Shown one piece after another: positions 43,738 to 52,865 of a stretch of DNA of 64,000 nucleotides (position 1 is its first letter; each line of letters starts with the position of its first letter). Source of the stretch: Micromonospora lupini str. Lupac 08. GTDB lineage: Bacteria > Actinomycetota > Actinomycetes > Mycobacteriales > Micromonosporaceae. The notes below the pieces were generated by a model, which saw only the letters and a list, made by a program, of their open reading frames with translations, was not told the origin of the DNA and made no database searches. The stretch lies in contig NZ_HF570108.1 in NCBI RefSeq assembly GCF_000297395.2, positions 3,345,766 through 3,409,765 on the forward strand, given 5' to 3'. The translations under genes and the position numbers were made by a program.

Positions 43738-44404
43738 TCAGAGGCTGCGGGCGGTGATGTCGCCGCGCGCGGTGGTGGCGTGGATGTCGAGGTCGGCGCT
43801 GCCGGTGTTGGTGAGGGCGTTACGGACGCGGCCGTGGCCGGTGCCGGCGTCCAGCGCGGCCGAGACGCCGCCGGCGGCGGCGACCGAGATGTCGCCGGAC
43901 TGGGTACGCAGCACGACCGTGCCGCGCCGTGCCTCGGCGATGTTGATGTCGCCCCGCGTCGTGCTGATCTCGGCCGGGCCGTTGAGTCGACCGACCTCGA
44001 CGTCGCCGTCGATCGCGGTGAGACGCACGCTCGCGGCCTCGTCGATCTTGATGTGGCGGTACGCGCCGTCGACGGTGACGTCGCCGAGGCGCCCGACACC
44101 GCGCAGTTCGGCGCTGGCGGCCCGGACCTCGACGCGGGAGTCGGCGGGCAGTCGCACGGTGACCTCCACCGAGCCGGAGGGGCCCACGAGCTGGTTGGTG
44201 GGTGCCGCCGCCGTGACCCGCAGGACGCCGTCGGCGTACGCGATGGTGGTCTTCTCGGCGGCCCGGGTGTCGCGGCTGCGGCCGGGGTCGGTGGGCCGGA
44301 CCTCGACTGTGGTGTCCGCGCGGTCGGCGGCGATGAACTGGACGCGCCCGGCGGGGATGTCCAGGACGGCGGAGATGGGGGGCGGGGGTGGGGAAGCTCG
44401 GCAT
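43738..44404 (-). pseudogene. DUF4097 family protein, frameshifted near its start
   Basis: A repetitive beta-solenoid-like DUF4097 protein (VEVRAASAELRGVGRLGDVTVDG and repeats). The ATG at 44404 with CCAGGAG reads MPSFPTPAP, but after C-rich runs the family frame continues only if one C is removed (giving PISAVLDIPAGRVQFIAADR). The extra base lies among the G-runs at 44377-44396, most likely the G6 run at 44377-44382 (plus strand). Without it the gene is a complete 221-codon frame. It may be a sequencing artefact, a fresh mutation or a slippage switch. Downstream of the shift the frame is intact to the stop. Confidence 0.7.
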
Positions 44405-44472
44405 GACGTTCTCCTGGTTGCTTGTCGCGGCGTTTCTGATATGAGAAACGCTACGTTGCTTTCCAGCCCTGG

Positions 44473-44488
44473 GCAACAACGATGTTGC
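44473..44488. promoter_or_regulatory. GCAACA-N4-TGTTGC inverted repeat between DUF4097 and GbsR/MarR genes
   Basis: A perfect 6-bp inverted repeat with a 4-base spacer in the middle of the divergent region. GTTGC half-sites recur nearby (around 44454, 44525 and 44551). Good candidate binding site for the divergent MarR-type regulator. Confidence 0.5.
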
Positions 44489-44647
44489 GCTGAAGTAGCA
44501 AATAAGCAGCTCAGAGGCCTTTAAGTGTTGCACTGAGCCTGAATGTAACGCAACGCGGCGACTGTGGCTCATTGCAATCGGTTGAGGGTTAACGCTATGG
44601 TGGTGGGCGCGGGGCCGCTACGACAACCACCATCGGAGGAGATCGCG

Positions 44648-45385
44648 ATGCCGGGAGGCAGACTCACCCAGCAGGAGCGACAGCAGATCGCGCTGGGGCT
44701 GACCGACAGCCTGCCGTACGCCGAGATCGCGCGGCGGCTCGACCGTCCGACCTCGACCGTCACCCGCGAGGTGCTGCGGAACGGCGGCCCGAACGCCTAC
44801 CGCGCCGACCTGGCCCACCGCGCCACCGAACGCCGCGCCCGCCGACGCGCGCCTGCCACCGGGCGAGCGGCCGAGTCGGTCCCGCAGCCGCACGGCCGTG
44901 ACGCCGAGGCCGTCGCCGAGTACGAGGAGACGTTCACGACCGTCCTCATGGCCTCGGGCCTGAACAAGATGTCGGCCCGGGTGCTGACCTGCCTGTTCAC
45001 CACCGACGCGGGCAGCCTCACCGCGGCGGAGCTCGCCCGGCGCCTCCAGGTCAGCCCGGCGTCCATCTCCAAGGCGATCGCCTTCCTGGAGAGTCAGAGC
45101 CTCGTGCGCCGCGAGCGCGACGAGCGCCGTCGCGACCGCTACGTCGTCGACAACGAACTCTTCTACCAGGCCACGATCGCCAGCGCCCGCGCCAACGACG
45201 CGCTCGTCGCGACGGCCCGCCAGGGCGTCGCGGTCCTCGGTTCGCACACCCCCGCCGCCGCCCGCCTGGAGAACATTGCCCGCTTCATGGACTTCATCAG
45301 CGAGAGCATCACCCGCGCCGCCGAACAGGCCCGCGACGTCCTGCACAGCCGACCCGAGGGAGCGTCAGGCGATTCCGCCCGTTGA
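44648..45385 (+). CDS. GbsR/MarR-type regulator with N-terminal IS30-like HTH
   Basis: 245 residues. The first ~60 residues (RLTQQERQQIALGL...IARRLDRPTSTVTREVLRNGG) match the HTH_38 domain of IS30-family transposases. Residues ~95-165 are a MarR winged helix (LTAAELARRLQVSPASISKAIAFLESQSLV). No transposase catalytic domain is present. ATG at 44648 has GGAGGAG upstream. It is divergent from the DUF4097/hydrolase operon, its probable target. Its 3' end overlaps the convergent glucosidase gene by 21 bases. Confidence 0.85.
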   Translation: MPGGRLTQQERQQIALGLTDSLPYAEIARRLDRPTSTVTREVLRNGGPNAYRADLAHRATERRARRRAPATGRAAESVPQPHGRDAEAVAEYEETFTTVLMASGLNKMSARVLTCLFTTDAGSLTAAELARRLQVSPASISKAIAFLESQSLVRRERDERRRDRYVVDNELFYQATIASARANDALVATARQGVAVLGSHTPAAARLENIARFMDFISESITRAAEQARDVLHSRPEGASGDSAR

Positions 45386-47437
45386 CGCGGGCCGGTCGGG
45401 CCGCTGGCGGGCGAACGCGTCGACCCGGCCCCAACGGCCGGGAATGTCCAGCAGCGCGACCCGGGCGAAGGCGGACGGCAACGCGGGATTCACGGCGAGA
45501 TGGTCCTCGTGCGGGTCGATCCCGAGCATCGTGCGCAGCAGCAGCATCGGTGCCCCGCTGGACCACGCCTGCGGGCTGCCGGCGGTCGGGTACCGCACCG
45601 GGTACCGGGTGGTGCTGCGGTCGAACCCGCCGAACGCCTCGGGCAGCCGACCTTGGAAGTAGGTCGCGGCGGAGAGGATCCCCTCGGCGATGCGACCCGC
45701 CTCGGTGGCGAACCCGTACCGGCGCAGACCCCAGGCGATGAACGAGTTGTCGAACGGCCAGACGGTGCCGTTGTGGTATCCGAGCGGGTTGTAGCGGCCC
45801 TGCCCCTCGGCGAAGGTCCGCACCCCCCAACCCGAGAAGAGCGCCGGACCCATCAGGTGCTCGACGACCCGCGCGGCCCGCTCGGGTGGCACGATGCCGC
45901 TCCACAGCAGGTGCCCGATGTTGGAGGAGAGGCTGTCGACCGGGGTCCCGTCGTGGTCGAGCGCGAGGGCGTAGTAGCCGCGGTCGTCGAGCCAGAAATC
46001 GCGGTTGAAGCGCTCGTACAGCGCCGCCGCCTCCCGTTCCAGCCGGTCGGCGTAGTCGGGGTCGCCCCAGAAGGTACGCGCCAGCCGCGCCCCGCGGATC
46101 TTCGCGTCGTAGGCGTACCCCTGGGTCTCGCACGTGGCCCTGGGGAACCCGGGCAGCCGGCCGTCGGCGTAGGAGATGCTGTCCCAGGAGTCCTTCCAGC
46201 ACTGGTTGTCCAGGCCGGTGGCGCCGTTGCGTTTCTGGTACCAGACGTAGCCGGTCGACGTCAGGTCGGCGTACGAGTCGATCCAGGTCAGGGCCGAGCG
46301 AGCCTCCTGCTCCAACTCCATCACCAGCGCGGTGTCGCCGCTCCACCGCTCGTACTCGTCGAGCAACACCACGAACAGCGGTGACGCGTCGACCGTGCCG
46401 TAGTAGGGGGAGTGGGGCTGCTCCTCGAACGCGGCCGACTCCCCGTAGCGCAGCTCGTGCAGGATCCGGCCGGGGTCCTCTTCCAGGACGTCGTCGGTCC
46501 GGGCGCCCTGCAACGACGCGAGGATCCGCAGGGTCGGCGGGGCCAACGACGGTGTGACGGGCAGCGTCTGCAGGCAGGTCAGCAGGCTGTCGCGGCCGAA
46601 CAGGGTCATGAACCAGGGCAACCCGGCCGCGGGTACGGTCGCGCCGCCGAGCGAGAGCGGCGCGAAGCGCAGCGCCGCCAGGTCCACCAGGCTGCGGTGG
46701 TACACCTGCTGGAGCGCCGCGCTCTCGGTGTCCAGTGTCGGGGCCTGCGCGACCCACTCCCGCACGCTGTCCGGCAGGGTGGAGTCCTCCGGCCGCTGCG
46801 CCCGCAGGGCGTCACGCAGGTCCACGCCGTCCGGGCGCAGTGCCCGCATGGCGGCCTGCAACTGGGTGGTCCACTGCTGCCCGGGTGGCAGGCGCACCGC
46901 GAACCGCAGGCCGCCCGGGTCGATGGTCGCCCGCTCGCTCGCCGACACGACGACCTCCCGCCGGTACGTGCCGCGCCGATAGCCCAACCGCAACTCGTTC
47001 CCGTCGATCTGGGTGTAGCTGGTGCCAACCTTGTCGTGGATGTCGAACTTGATCTCGAAGATGTCGGCGAAGTCTGCTGCCACCTCCAGGCGTACGTCCA
47101 GGTCGACAACCCCCTGGCCGTAGTTGAAGATCGTCAGCGACTCGGTCAGGTCCGGACCGATGCGCCGCCGCCGGATGCCGGACACGTCCGCCTCGACGTA
47201 GTCGACCGCCCCGCCCGGCGCCACGAAGAACGTGACCTCGTAGTACTGGCTGTCGTCCACCGACAGGGCGGCCATGCGTTCACCGTTGACGGTGAGCACC
47301 CAACGGGACAGGAAGCGGGTGTCGGCGGCGAACAGCCCGACCGGAGTGGCCGGGGAGGACTCCACGTCACCACTGGCGTCCGACACGATGAACGTGTTCC
47401 CGTCGATACACGACACGGTGCCCGGGATGTCCCTCAC
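45365..47437 (-). CDS. Amylo-alpha-1,6-glucosidase (GDE-type glycogen debranching)
   Basis: 690 residues. An N-terminal GDE_N_bis beta domain (about 15-210; FIVSDASGDVESSP) precedes an (alpha/alpha)6 glycosidase barrel (GRDSLLTCL, WKDSWDSISYADG, LPEAFGGFDRSTTRYP). These enzymes hydrolyse alpha-1,6-glucosyl residues or related oligosaccharides. It starts with GTG overlapping the SCP2 stop (GTGA, 47434-47437). Separate from the GlgX locus, so the strain has two debranching systems. Confidence 0.85.
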   Translation of the reverse strand: MRDIPGTVSCIDGNTFIVSDASGDVESSPATPVGLFAADTRFLSRWVLTVNGERMAALSVDDSQYYEVTFFVAPGGAVDYVEADVSGIRRRRIGPDLTESLTIFNYGQGVVDLDVRLEVAADFADIFEIKFDIHDKVGTSYTQIDGNELRLGYRRGTYRREVVVSASERATIDPGGLRFAVRLPPGQQWTTQLQAAMRALRPDGVDLRDALRAQRPEDSTLPDSVREWVAQAPTLDTESAALQQVYHRSLVDLAALRFAPLSLGGATVPAAGLPWFMTLFGRDSLLTCLQTLPVTPSLAPPTLRILASLQGARTDDVLEEDPGRILHELRYGESAAFEEQPHSPYYGTVDASPLFVVLLDEYERWSGDTALVMELEQEARSALTWIDSYADLTSTGYVWYQKRNGATGLDNQCWKDSWDSISYADGRLPGFPRATCETQGYAYDAKIRGARLARTFWGDPDYADRLEREAAALYERFNRDFWLDDRGYYALALDHDGTPVDSLSSNIGHLLWSGIVPPERAARVVEHLMGPALFSGWGVRTFAEGQGRYNPLGYHNGTVWPFDNSFIAWGLRRYGFATEAGRIAEGILSAATYFQGRLPEAFGGFDRSTTRYPVRYPTAGSPQAWSSGAPMLLLRTMLGIDPHEDHLAVNPALPSAFARVALLDIPGRWGRVDAFARQRPDRPASTGGIA

Positions 47438-47805
47438 GGCGTGCTGCTCGACGTCGGCTGTTCGGTCTGATCCCCGCTGCCGCTCGCGCGGGGAAACAGC
47501 CGCCCGAGCCGCAACGCCAGGCCGAGGTCACCGTCGACCAGGATCTCGCCGCGGGTGATCGCCGCCAGCCCGTTGACCTCACCGCGCGCCATCGCGTCCG
47601 CGACCGGCACGGACACCCGGATGACCGTGTCCGCGGGCGCGGCGCTTCTCGTCACCTTCATGTGGCCGTGGTCGATGACCAGGAGCCACTGCTCCAGGTC
47701 GTCCCCGTCCCCGATGTCGAAGCGCACACTTCCACACACCTTGCTGAAACGCGGATCCTGGCAGGCAGCGGCCAGCCGATCGAAGAAGGCGCTGGTCGCC
47801 GTCAT
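47434..47805 (-). CDS. SCP2 sterol-binding domain protein
   Basis: 123 residues with an SCP2-like fold (FDIGDGDDLEQWLLVIDHGHMKV; DTVIRVSVPVADAMARGEVNG). Lipid or hydrophobic ligand binding is inferred from the family. It overlaps the glucosidase start by four bases and is co-transcribed with it, with no evident metabolic link. Confidence 0.75.
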   Translation of the reverse strand: MTATSAFFDRLAAACQDPRFSKVCGSVRFDIGDGDDLEQWLLVIDHGHMKVTRSAAPADTVIRVSVPVADAMARGEVNGLAAITRGEILVDGDLGLALRLGRLFPRASGSGDQTEQPTSSSTP

Positions 47806-47999
47806 CCCACCCTCCCGGGCGCGCGCTGGTAGAAGCGGATGCCGCCTACCCGGTACGCGCCCCTGTTAACGCCCCGGGCGGGTCTCGTTCTGTCCCGAAT
47901 CGGTCTCGTGGGGTGGGCGTACCGCATAGCGTCACGGAGGCGGACCCACCGCCGACGCGCCGCGCGTCGGCGGCCACGGCCCCGCGGAAGGGACCGGAC

Positions 48000-48950
48000 A
48001 TGGATCGAGTCGACACGGTGCTCCTGCCGGAGCTGGACGGGCCGGTGCCGGCGACCCTGCCGAGGGCGTTGGGCCTGTTGAGCCTGGCCCTGGGCGTGGG
48101 CGCCCTCGCCGCGCCCCGATCCCTCGCGCGACTGACCGGGGTGGACGACTCCCCGGCGGCGCAGGCGGTCATCCCGGCCGTCGGCGCACGCGAGCTGGTG
48201 CACGCCGTCGGCCTGCTCGCCGGCCGCCGCCCCGCCGGCTGGGCGTGGACGCGGGTGGCCGGAGACGCGCTCGACCTCACCCTGCTGGGCCGGGCGATGG
48301 CCGACCGTCGGGGTGAACGCCGACGGCGCCTGGCGCTGACGACCGCCGCGATCGCCGGCATCGCCGCCCTGGACACGGCAGTCGCCGCCACCGCCGGCCG
48401 CGCCCGACGGGCCCGCGCCCGGGTGATCCGGATGGAGATCGCGGTGACCGTGAACCGGTCGCCCGCGGAGGCGTACCGGTTCTGGCGTGACATGGAGAAC
48501 CTGCCGAAGTTCATGGCGCACCTGGAGTCGGTACGCGCCGACGACCTGCGTCGCTCCCACTGGGTCGCGCGCGGTCCGGCCGGACGCCACGTCGAGTGGG
48601 ACGCCGAGATCATCGACGATCAGCCGAACAGGTCGATCACCTGGCGCTCGCTTCCCGGCACGAGGGTGGCCAACGCCGGGCGGGTCCGGTTCGTGCCCGC
48701 CCCCGGTGACCGGGGCACCGAGGTGCGGGTGCGCTTGCGCTACGCGCCCCCGGCGGGCGCGCTGGGCCGAGCGGTGGCCAAGCTCTTCGGTGAGGAGCCC
48801 GAGCAGCAGGTCCGCGACGACCTGCGCCGGTTCAAGCAGGTGCTGGAGGCCGGCGAGGTGGTCCGCTCCGAGGGCAGCCCGAACGGCATCTCCGTACGCC
48901 AGCAGGCCATGCAGCGGCCCGCCCAGCCGCTGCCGGCGTCCCGTCGCTGA
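48000..48950 (+). CDS. SRPBCC (cyclase/dehydrase-like) protein with membrane-like N-terminus
   Basis: 316 residues. The N-terminal ~140 residues include weakly hydrophobic helices (LGLLSLALGVGALAAP, TTAAIAGIAALDTAVAA). The C-terminal SRPBCC domain (about 145-285; IAVTVNRSPAEAYRFWRDMENLPKFM) forms a hydrophobic ligand cavity. ATG at 48000 with GGAAGG upstream. Thirty bases before the zinc alcohol dehydrogenase, so probably one operon. Confidence 0.8.
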   Translation: MDRVDTVLLPELDGPVPATLPRALGLLSLALGVGALAAPRSLARLTGVDDSPAAQAVIPAVGARELVHAVGLLAGRRPAGWAWTRVAGDALDLTLLGRAMADRRGERRRRLALTTAAIAGIAALDTAVAATAGRARRARARVIRMEIAVTVNRSPAEAYRFWRDMENLPKFMAHLESVRADDLRRSHWVARGPAGRHVEWDAEIIDDQPNRSITWRSLPGTRVANAGRVRFVPAPGDRGTEVRVRLRYAPPAGALGRAVAKLFGEEPEQQVRDDLRRFKQVLEAGEVVRSEGSPNGISVRQQAMQRPAQPLPASRR

Positions 48951-48980
48951 CCACCCACGCCGTCGAGAGGGATCCCGCAG

Positions 48981-50153
48981 ATGAAGGCCACCGCCTGGAT
49001 GGGCACCGACAGCGTCAAGGTGATCGACGTGCCCGATCCGACGATCATGAACGCCCGCGACGCGATCGTGAAGATCAGCACCACCGCGATCTGCGGCTCC
49101 GACCTGCACCTCTACCACGGCTACATCCCCGCGATGCGCAAGGGAGACATCCTCGGCCACGAGTTCATGGGCGAGGTGGTGGAGGTGGGCCCGCAGGTGC
49201 GCAACCTCAAACCCGGCGACCGGGTGGTGGTGCCGTTCCCGATCGCCTGCGGGCACTGCTCCTCCTGCCAGCGCGGCCTGTACTCGGTGTGCGAGAACTC
49301 CAACCCCAACGCCGGGATCGCCGAGAAGGTGATGGGCCACTCGCCGGCCGGCATCTTCGGCTACTCCCACCTCCTCGGCGGGTACGCGGGCGGCCAGGCC
49401 GAGTACGCCCGTGTGCCGTTCGCCGACGTCGGCCCGCTCAAGGTGCCCGACGACATCCCCGACGACCAGGCGGTCCTGCTCGCCGACGTCTTCCCGACCG
49501 GCTACATGGGCGCCGAGATGTGCGACATCAGACCGGGGCAGGTCATCGCCGTCTGGGGCGCCGGACCGGTCGGGCTGCTCGCCGCCGCCAGCGCCCGACT
49601 GCTCGGCGCGGAGCGGGTGATCGTCATCGACCGTTTCCCGTACCGGCTGCGGCTCGCCGAGGAGCACGCCGGCGCCGAGACGATCAACTACGACGAGGCC
49701 GACGTGCTGGACACCCTCAACGAGATGACCGCAGGCCGGGGACCCGACGCGTGCATCGACGCGGTCGGCCTGGAGGGCCACCACGGCAACGCGGCCCTGT
49801 ACGCGTACGACCGGGCCAAACAGGCCACGCGGACCGAGACGGAACGGCCGTTTGCGCTGCGCGAGGCGATCCTTGCCTGCCGCTCCGGCGGGGTGGTGTC
49901 GGTCATCGGCGCGTACGGGGGCGTCGTCGACAAGTTCCCGATGGGCGCGTTCATGAACCGGTCGCTGGTCATGCGGACCGGCCAGTGTCACGTGCAGCGC
50001 TACACCCGGCCACTGCTGGAGCGCATCCAACGCGGCGAGATCGACCCGAGCTTCATCGTCAGCCACCGCCTGCCGCTGCGGGACGCCCCGAAGGGCTACA
50101 AGATCTTCCAGAAGAAGCAGGACGACTGCACGAAGGTGCTGCTCACGGTCTGA
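48981..50153 (+). CDS. Zinc-dependent alcohol dehydrogenase (formaldehyde-dehydrogenase-like)
   Basis: 390 residues of the MDR family. Catalytic zinc ligands are Cys (TTAICGSDLH), His-Glu (GHEFMGEVV) and a distal Asp (LADVFPTGYMGA); structural zinc cysteines are in CGHCSSCQRGLYSVC. Cofactor motif: GAGPVG. Similar to glutathione-independent formaldehyde dehydrogenase and threonine-dehydrogenase-like enzymes. NAD+-linked oxidation of an alcohol; exact substrate unknown. Confidence 0.9.
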   Translation: MKATAWMGTDSVKVIDVPDPTIMNARDAIVKISTTAICGSDLHLYHGYIPAMRKGDILGHEFMGEVVEVGPQVRNLKPGDRVVVPFPIACGHCSSCQRGLYSVCENSNPNAGIAEKVMGHSPAGIFGYSHLLGGYAGGQAEYARVPFADVGPLKVPDDIPDDQAVLLADVFPTGYMGAEMCDIRPGQVIAVWGAGPVGLLAAASARLLGAERVIVIDRFPYRLRLAEEHAGAETINYDEADVLDTLNEMTAGRGPDACIDAVGLEGHHGNAALYAYDRAKQATRTETERPFALREAILACRSGGVVSVIGAYGGVVDKFPMGAFMNRSLVMRTGQCHVQRYTRPLLERIQRGEIDPSFIVSHRLPLRDAPKGYKIFQKKQDDCTKVLLTV

Positions 50154-50457
50154 CCGGCCGCGCTCGGAGGCGCTGTGGGGCCGCCGCTATCTCGTGGCCA
50201 TGAGAGTGGATGCGGCTGCGCCGTACGAGGTCCGGCAGAGGCGCGTGGCGCGACGGCTATCTCTACAGCCGGCTGCGCGACGATCCGCCGCCCGCGACGC
50301 CCGCCCGAGGGTGAGTCCGTGCCGGTCTGCCGCCACTGCGGCACGTTCGGCACCGGTCACCGCCTCCCGGCGACCCCGTTTGTGCCCGGCGACCCGGGGA
50401 AACCGCCCCGTTCGCCCGGCGGGCCACGGCCGGTCGGGGAGACGAAGGGAGCGGTTC
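50154..50457. other. Intergenic region without recognised gene
   Basis: About 300 bases upstream of the DUF2267 gene. Frames are open on both strands but show no bias, motif or good start. It presumably holds the promoter. Confidence 0.4.
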
Positions 50458-50844
50458 ATGGAGTACGAGCAGATGATCGCCACGGTCCGGCAGCGCGCCG
50501 ACCTCGGGGAGAACGAGGCCGTACGGTCCGTGCAGGCCGTCCTGTCGGTGCTCGGCGAACGGCTCGCCGGACAGGAGGCCGACAACCTCGCGGCCCAACT
50601 GCCGGAGCGACTGAACACGTCGGTGACCCGCAATCCGCAGGGCCGCCGGTGGGACATCGGCGACTTCCTGAAGCACGTCGGCGACCGGGAGCAGGTCGCC
50701 AACGCGGACCAGGTGCGTCTCCACGCTCAGGCGGTGCTGCGTACCGTCGCTGAGGCCCTCAACGACGACGAGCGGCACGACCTGCTCGCCCAGCTTCCCG
50801 GCGGCATCATCGACCTGTTCGGCGTGCCCACACCGCGCGGCTGA
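50458..50844 (+). CDS. DUF2267 family protein
   Basis: 128 residues made of two copies of the ~60-residue DUF2267 helical repeat (VQAVLSVLGERLAGQEADNLAAQLP and AVLRTVAEALNDDERHDLLAQLP). ATG at 50458 with GAAGGGAG upstream. Small cytosolic helical protein of unknown function, often near stress genes. Confidence 0.85.
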   Translation: MEYEQMIATVRQRADLGENEAVRSVQAVLSVLGERLAGQEADNLAAQLPERLNTSVTRNPQGRRWDIGDFLKHVGDREQVANADQVRLHAQAVLRTVAEALNDDERHDLLAQLPGGIIDLFGVPTPRG

Positions 50845-50857
50845 CCGCAGCCTCGCG

Positions 50858-52336
50858 TCAGGGGATCGGCCACTCGTGCACCGGGCGGTTGCTGTGCATG
50901 AGCGTCACGTAGTGCCGGACCACCTCGCGCAGCGCCTCCGGCCGGTCCAGGTGGTCGGCGGACTCCAACCGGTGCAGCGTCTCCACCTGCCACGTCGCGC
51001 CGTTGCGGCTGGTCAGGCAGCGCTGCTCGATGACGCCGAGCAGTCGGTCACGCTCAACCGGGTCGAGGCCCCACCGGTCCAGGCCGTGGTGCGCCATCGG
51101 CAGCAGCCGGCGCAGCACCAGTTCGGTGACCGGCAGGTAACCGAGGCCGGGCCAGAAGACCTGCGCGTCGATGCCGTGCCGGGCGCAACTGGTGAAGTTC
51201 TCCTCGGCGGCGCTGAACGACATCTGTGACCACAGTGGCCGGTCCGACTCGGCCAGGGCGCGGACCAGTCCGAAGTAGAAGGCGCCGTTGGCGATGGTGT
51301 CCAGCACGGTCGGCCCGGCCGGCAGCACCCGGTTCTCCACGCGCAGGTGCGGCCGGCCACGGGACACGTCGTACACCGGGCGGTTCCAGCGGTAGATCGT
51401 GCCGTTGTGCAGCCGCAGCTCGGCGAGGTTGGGCACCTCGCCGGCCGCCAGGGTCTGCGCCGGGTCCTGCGGGTCGCACACCGGCAGCAGCGCCGGGAAG
51501 TAGCGGACGTTCTCCTCGAACAGGTCGAACACGCTGGTGATCCACCGTTCGCCGAACCAGACTCTGGGGCGTACACCCTGGGCTTTGATCTCTTCCGAAC
51601 GGGTGTCGGTGGCCTGCTGGAACAGCGGGATGCGCGTCTCGCGCCACAGCTCCCGGCCGAAGAACAGCGGCGCGTTCGCGCCCAACGCCACCTGGATGCC
51701 GGCGACCGCCTGGGCCGCGTTCCAGTAGTCGGCGAACTGCGCCGGGCTGACCTGCAGATGGAACTGGGTGCTCGTGCAGGCCGCCTCCGGCGTGATCGTG
51801 TCGGCGGTGACCGCCAGACGCTCCACGCCGCTGATGGCGATCGGCAGGTCCTCGCCCCGCGCGGCGAAGATCTGCTCGTTGAGCAGCTTGTAGCGCGGGT
51901 TCGCCGAGAGCGTCTCGGCGGTCAGGTGTTCGGGGCGCAGCGTCGGCAGGATGCCGATCATGACCATGTGCGCGCCGATCGTCCGCGCCTTCTCCTCGGC
52001 GGCGTTGAGACTGGCCCGCACGTACTCCTCGAAGTCGGCGGTGCCCGTGCCCGTCAACCGGCGCGGCGGCACGTTGATCTCGACGTTGAACTGGCCCAGC
52101 TCGGTCTGGAAGCTCGGGTCCTCGATGGCCGCCAGCACATCGGAGTTGCGCATCGCCGGGTTCGACGCCTCGTCGACGAGGTTCAGCTCGATCTCCAGAC
52201 CGGTCATCGGCCGGTCGATGTCGAACCGCGACTCGCGCAACATCTCGGCGAAGACGTCCAGGCAGCTGCGCACCTTCTCGCGGTAACGGGCCCGGTCCTC
52301 CCGACTGAACGTCCGTACGCCGACATCTTCGCCCAT
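50858..52336 (-). CDS. GCS2-type glutamate-cysteine ligase-like protein
   Basis: 492 residues of the GCS2/COG2170 family. The metal-binding GLEIELNLVDEASNPAMRN and the FNVEINVPPR segment coordinate ATP-Mg and glutamate; HLQVSPAQFADYWNAAQ is also typical. It would form a gamma-glutamyl amide bond; whether with cysteine (mycothiol/ergothioneine-type metabolism) is unclear. ATG at 52336; the frame upstream is not coding-like. Single gene, convergent with DUF2267. Confidence 0.8.
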   Translation of the reverse strand: MGEDVGVRTFSREDRARYREKVRSCLDVFAEMLRESRFDIDRPMTGLEIELNLVDEASNPAMRNSDVLAAIEDPSFQTELGQFNVEINVPPRRLTGTGTADFEEYVRASLNAAEEKARTIGAHMVMIGILPTLRPEHLTAETLSANPRYKLLNEQIFAARGEDLPIAISGVERLAVTADTITPEAACTSTQFHLQVSPAQFADYWNAAQAVAGIQVALGANAPLFFGRELWRETRIPLFQQATDTRSEEIKAQGVRPRVWFGERWITSVFDLFEENVRYFPALLPVCDPQDPAQTLAAGEVPNLAELRLHNGTIYRWNRPVYDVSRGRPHLRVENRVLPAGPTVLDTIANGAFYFGLVRALAESDRPLWSQMSFSAAEENFTSCARHGIDAQVFWPGLGYLPVTELVLRRLLPMAHHGLDRWGLDPVERDRLLGVIEQRCLTSRNGATWQVETLHRLESADHLDRPEALREVVRHYVTLMHSNRPVHEWPIP

Positions 52337-52522
52337 GGTCACCACCCTGTCACCGCTGGTATCCCCCCAAACCTCGCACGTGGCCGGCGGGAGGGGGAAG
52401 ACCCGAGGGTCCTTTCCTACCCAGTCGCGAGCCTCGTGACCCCTGTCGCACGCTGCGTGGTCGACGAGGGCGCGAAAGGCCGGCACCGTTAGCATTGCCG
52501 CCCGAGAGGTGGTGGCGTCCGG

Positions 52523-52861
52523 ATGCGCGAGAACGTGACCCGGCTGTTCGTCGCGGCGGCGATCGCCGAGGCGTGCTCCTGGCTGGCCCTGCTGGTCGGG
52601 ATGGCGGTCAAGTACGGCCCGCCCGGCAACGAGCTGGGCGTGCAGGTCTTCGGCCCGATCCACGGCGGCCTGTTCATCGCGTACGGGCTGCTGGTGCTCG
52701 CGGTGGCACGGCTGCGCCGGTGGAGCCTGCCGGTGACCCTGGTGGCGCTGGCCTGCGCCGTGCCGCCGTTCGCCACCCTGATCTTCGAGCGCTGGGCCCG
52801 CCGCCGGGGGATCCTCGGCGTCGCCAGCCAACCCACCGCCGAGCCCGCGCCCGTCGGCTGA
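52523..52861 (+). CDS. DUF3817 small membrane protein
   Basis: 112 residues with three transmembrane helices and the family signature EACSWLALLVGMAVKY...GPIHGGLFIAYG. In actinobacteria DUF3817 proteins are small integral membrane proteins of unknown function. ATG at 52523. Convergent with the haloacetate dehalogenase-like gene, four bases apart. Confidence 0.85.
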   Translation: MRENVTRLFVAAAIAEACSWLALLVGMAVKYGPPGNELGVQVFGPIHGGLFIAYGLLVLAVARLRRWSLPVTLVALACAVPPFATLIFERWARRRGILGVASQPTAEPAPVG

Positions 52862-52865
52862 GCGC

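Noticed and set aside
42579..43757. 392-codon plus-strand frame over the hydrolase gene
   Set aside because: Antisense to a well-supported alpha/beta hydrolase; the upstream part is repetitive Gly/Arg/Ala/Thr without bias.
44648..44830. IS30 transposase insertion
   Set aside because: Only the HTH_38 domain is present, fused in frame to a MarR domain; no DDE catalytic region or terminal repeats.
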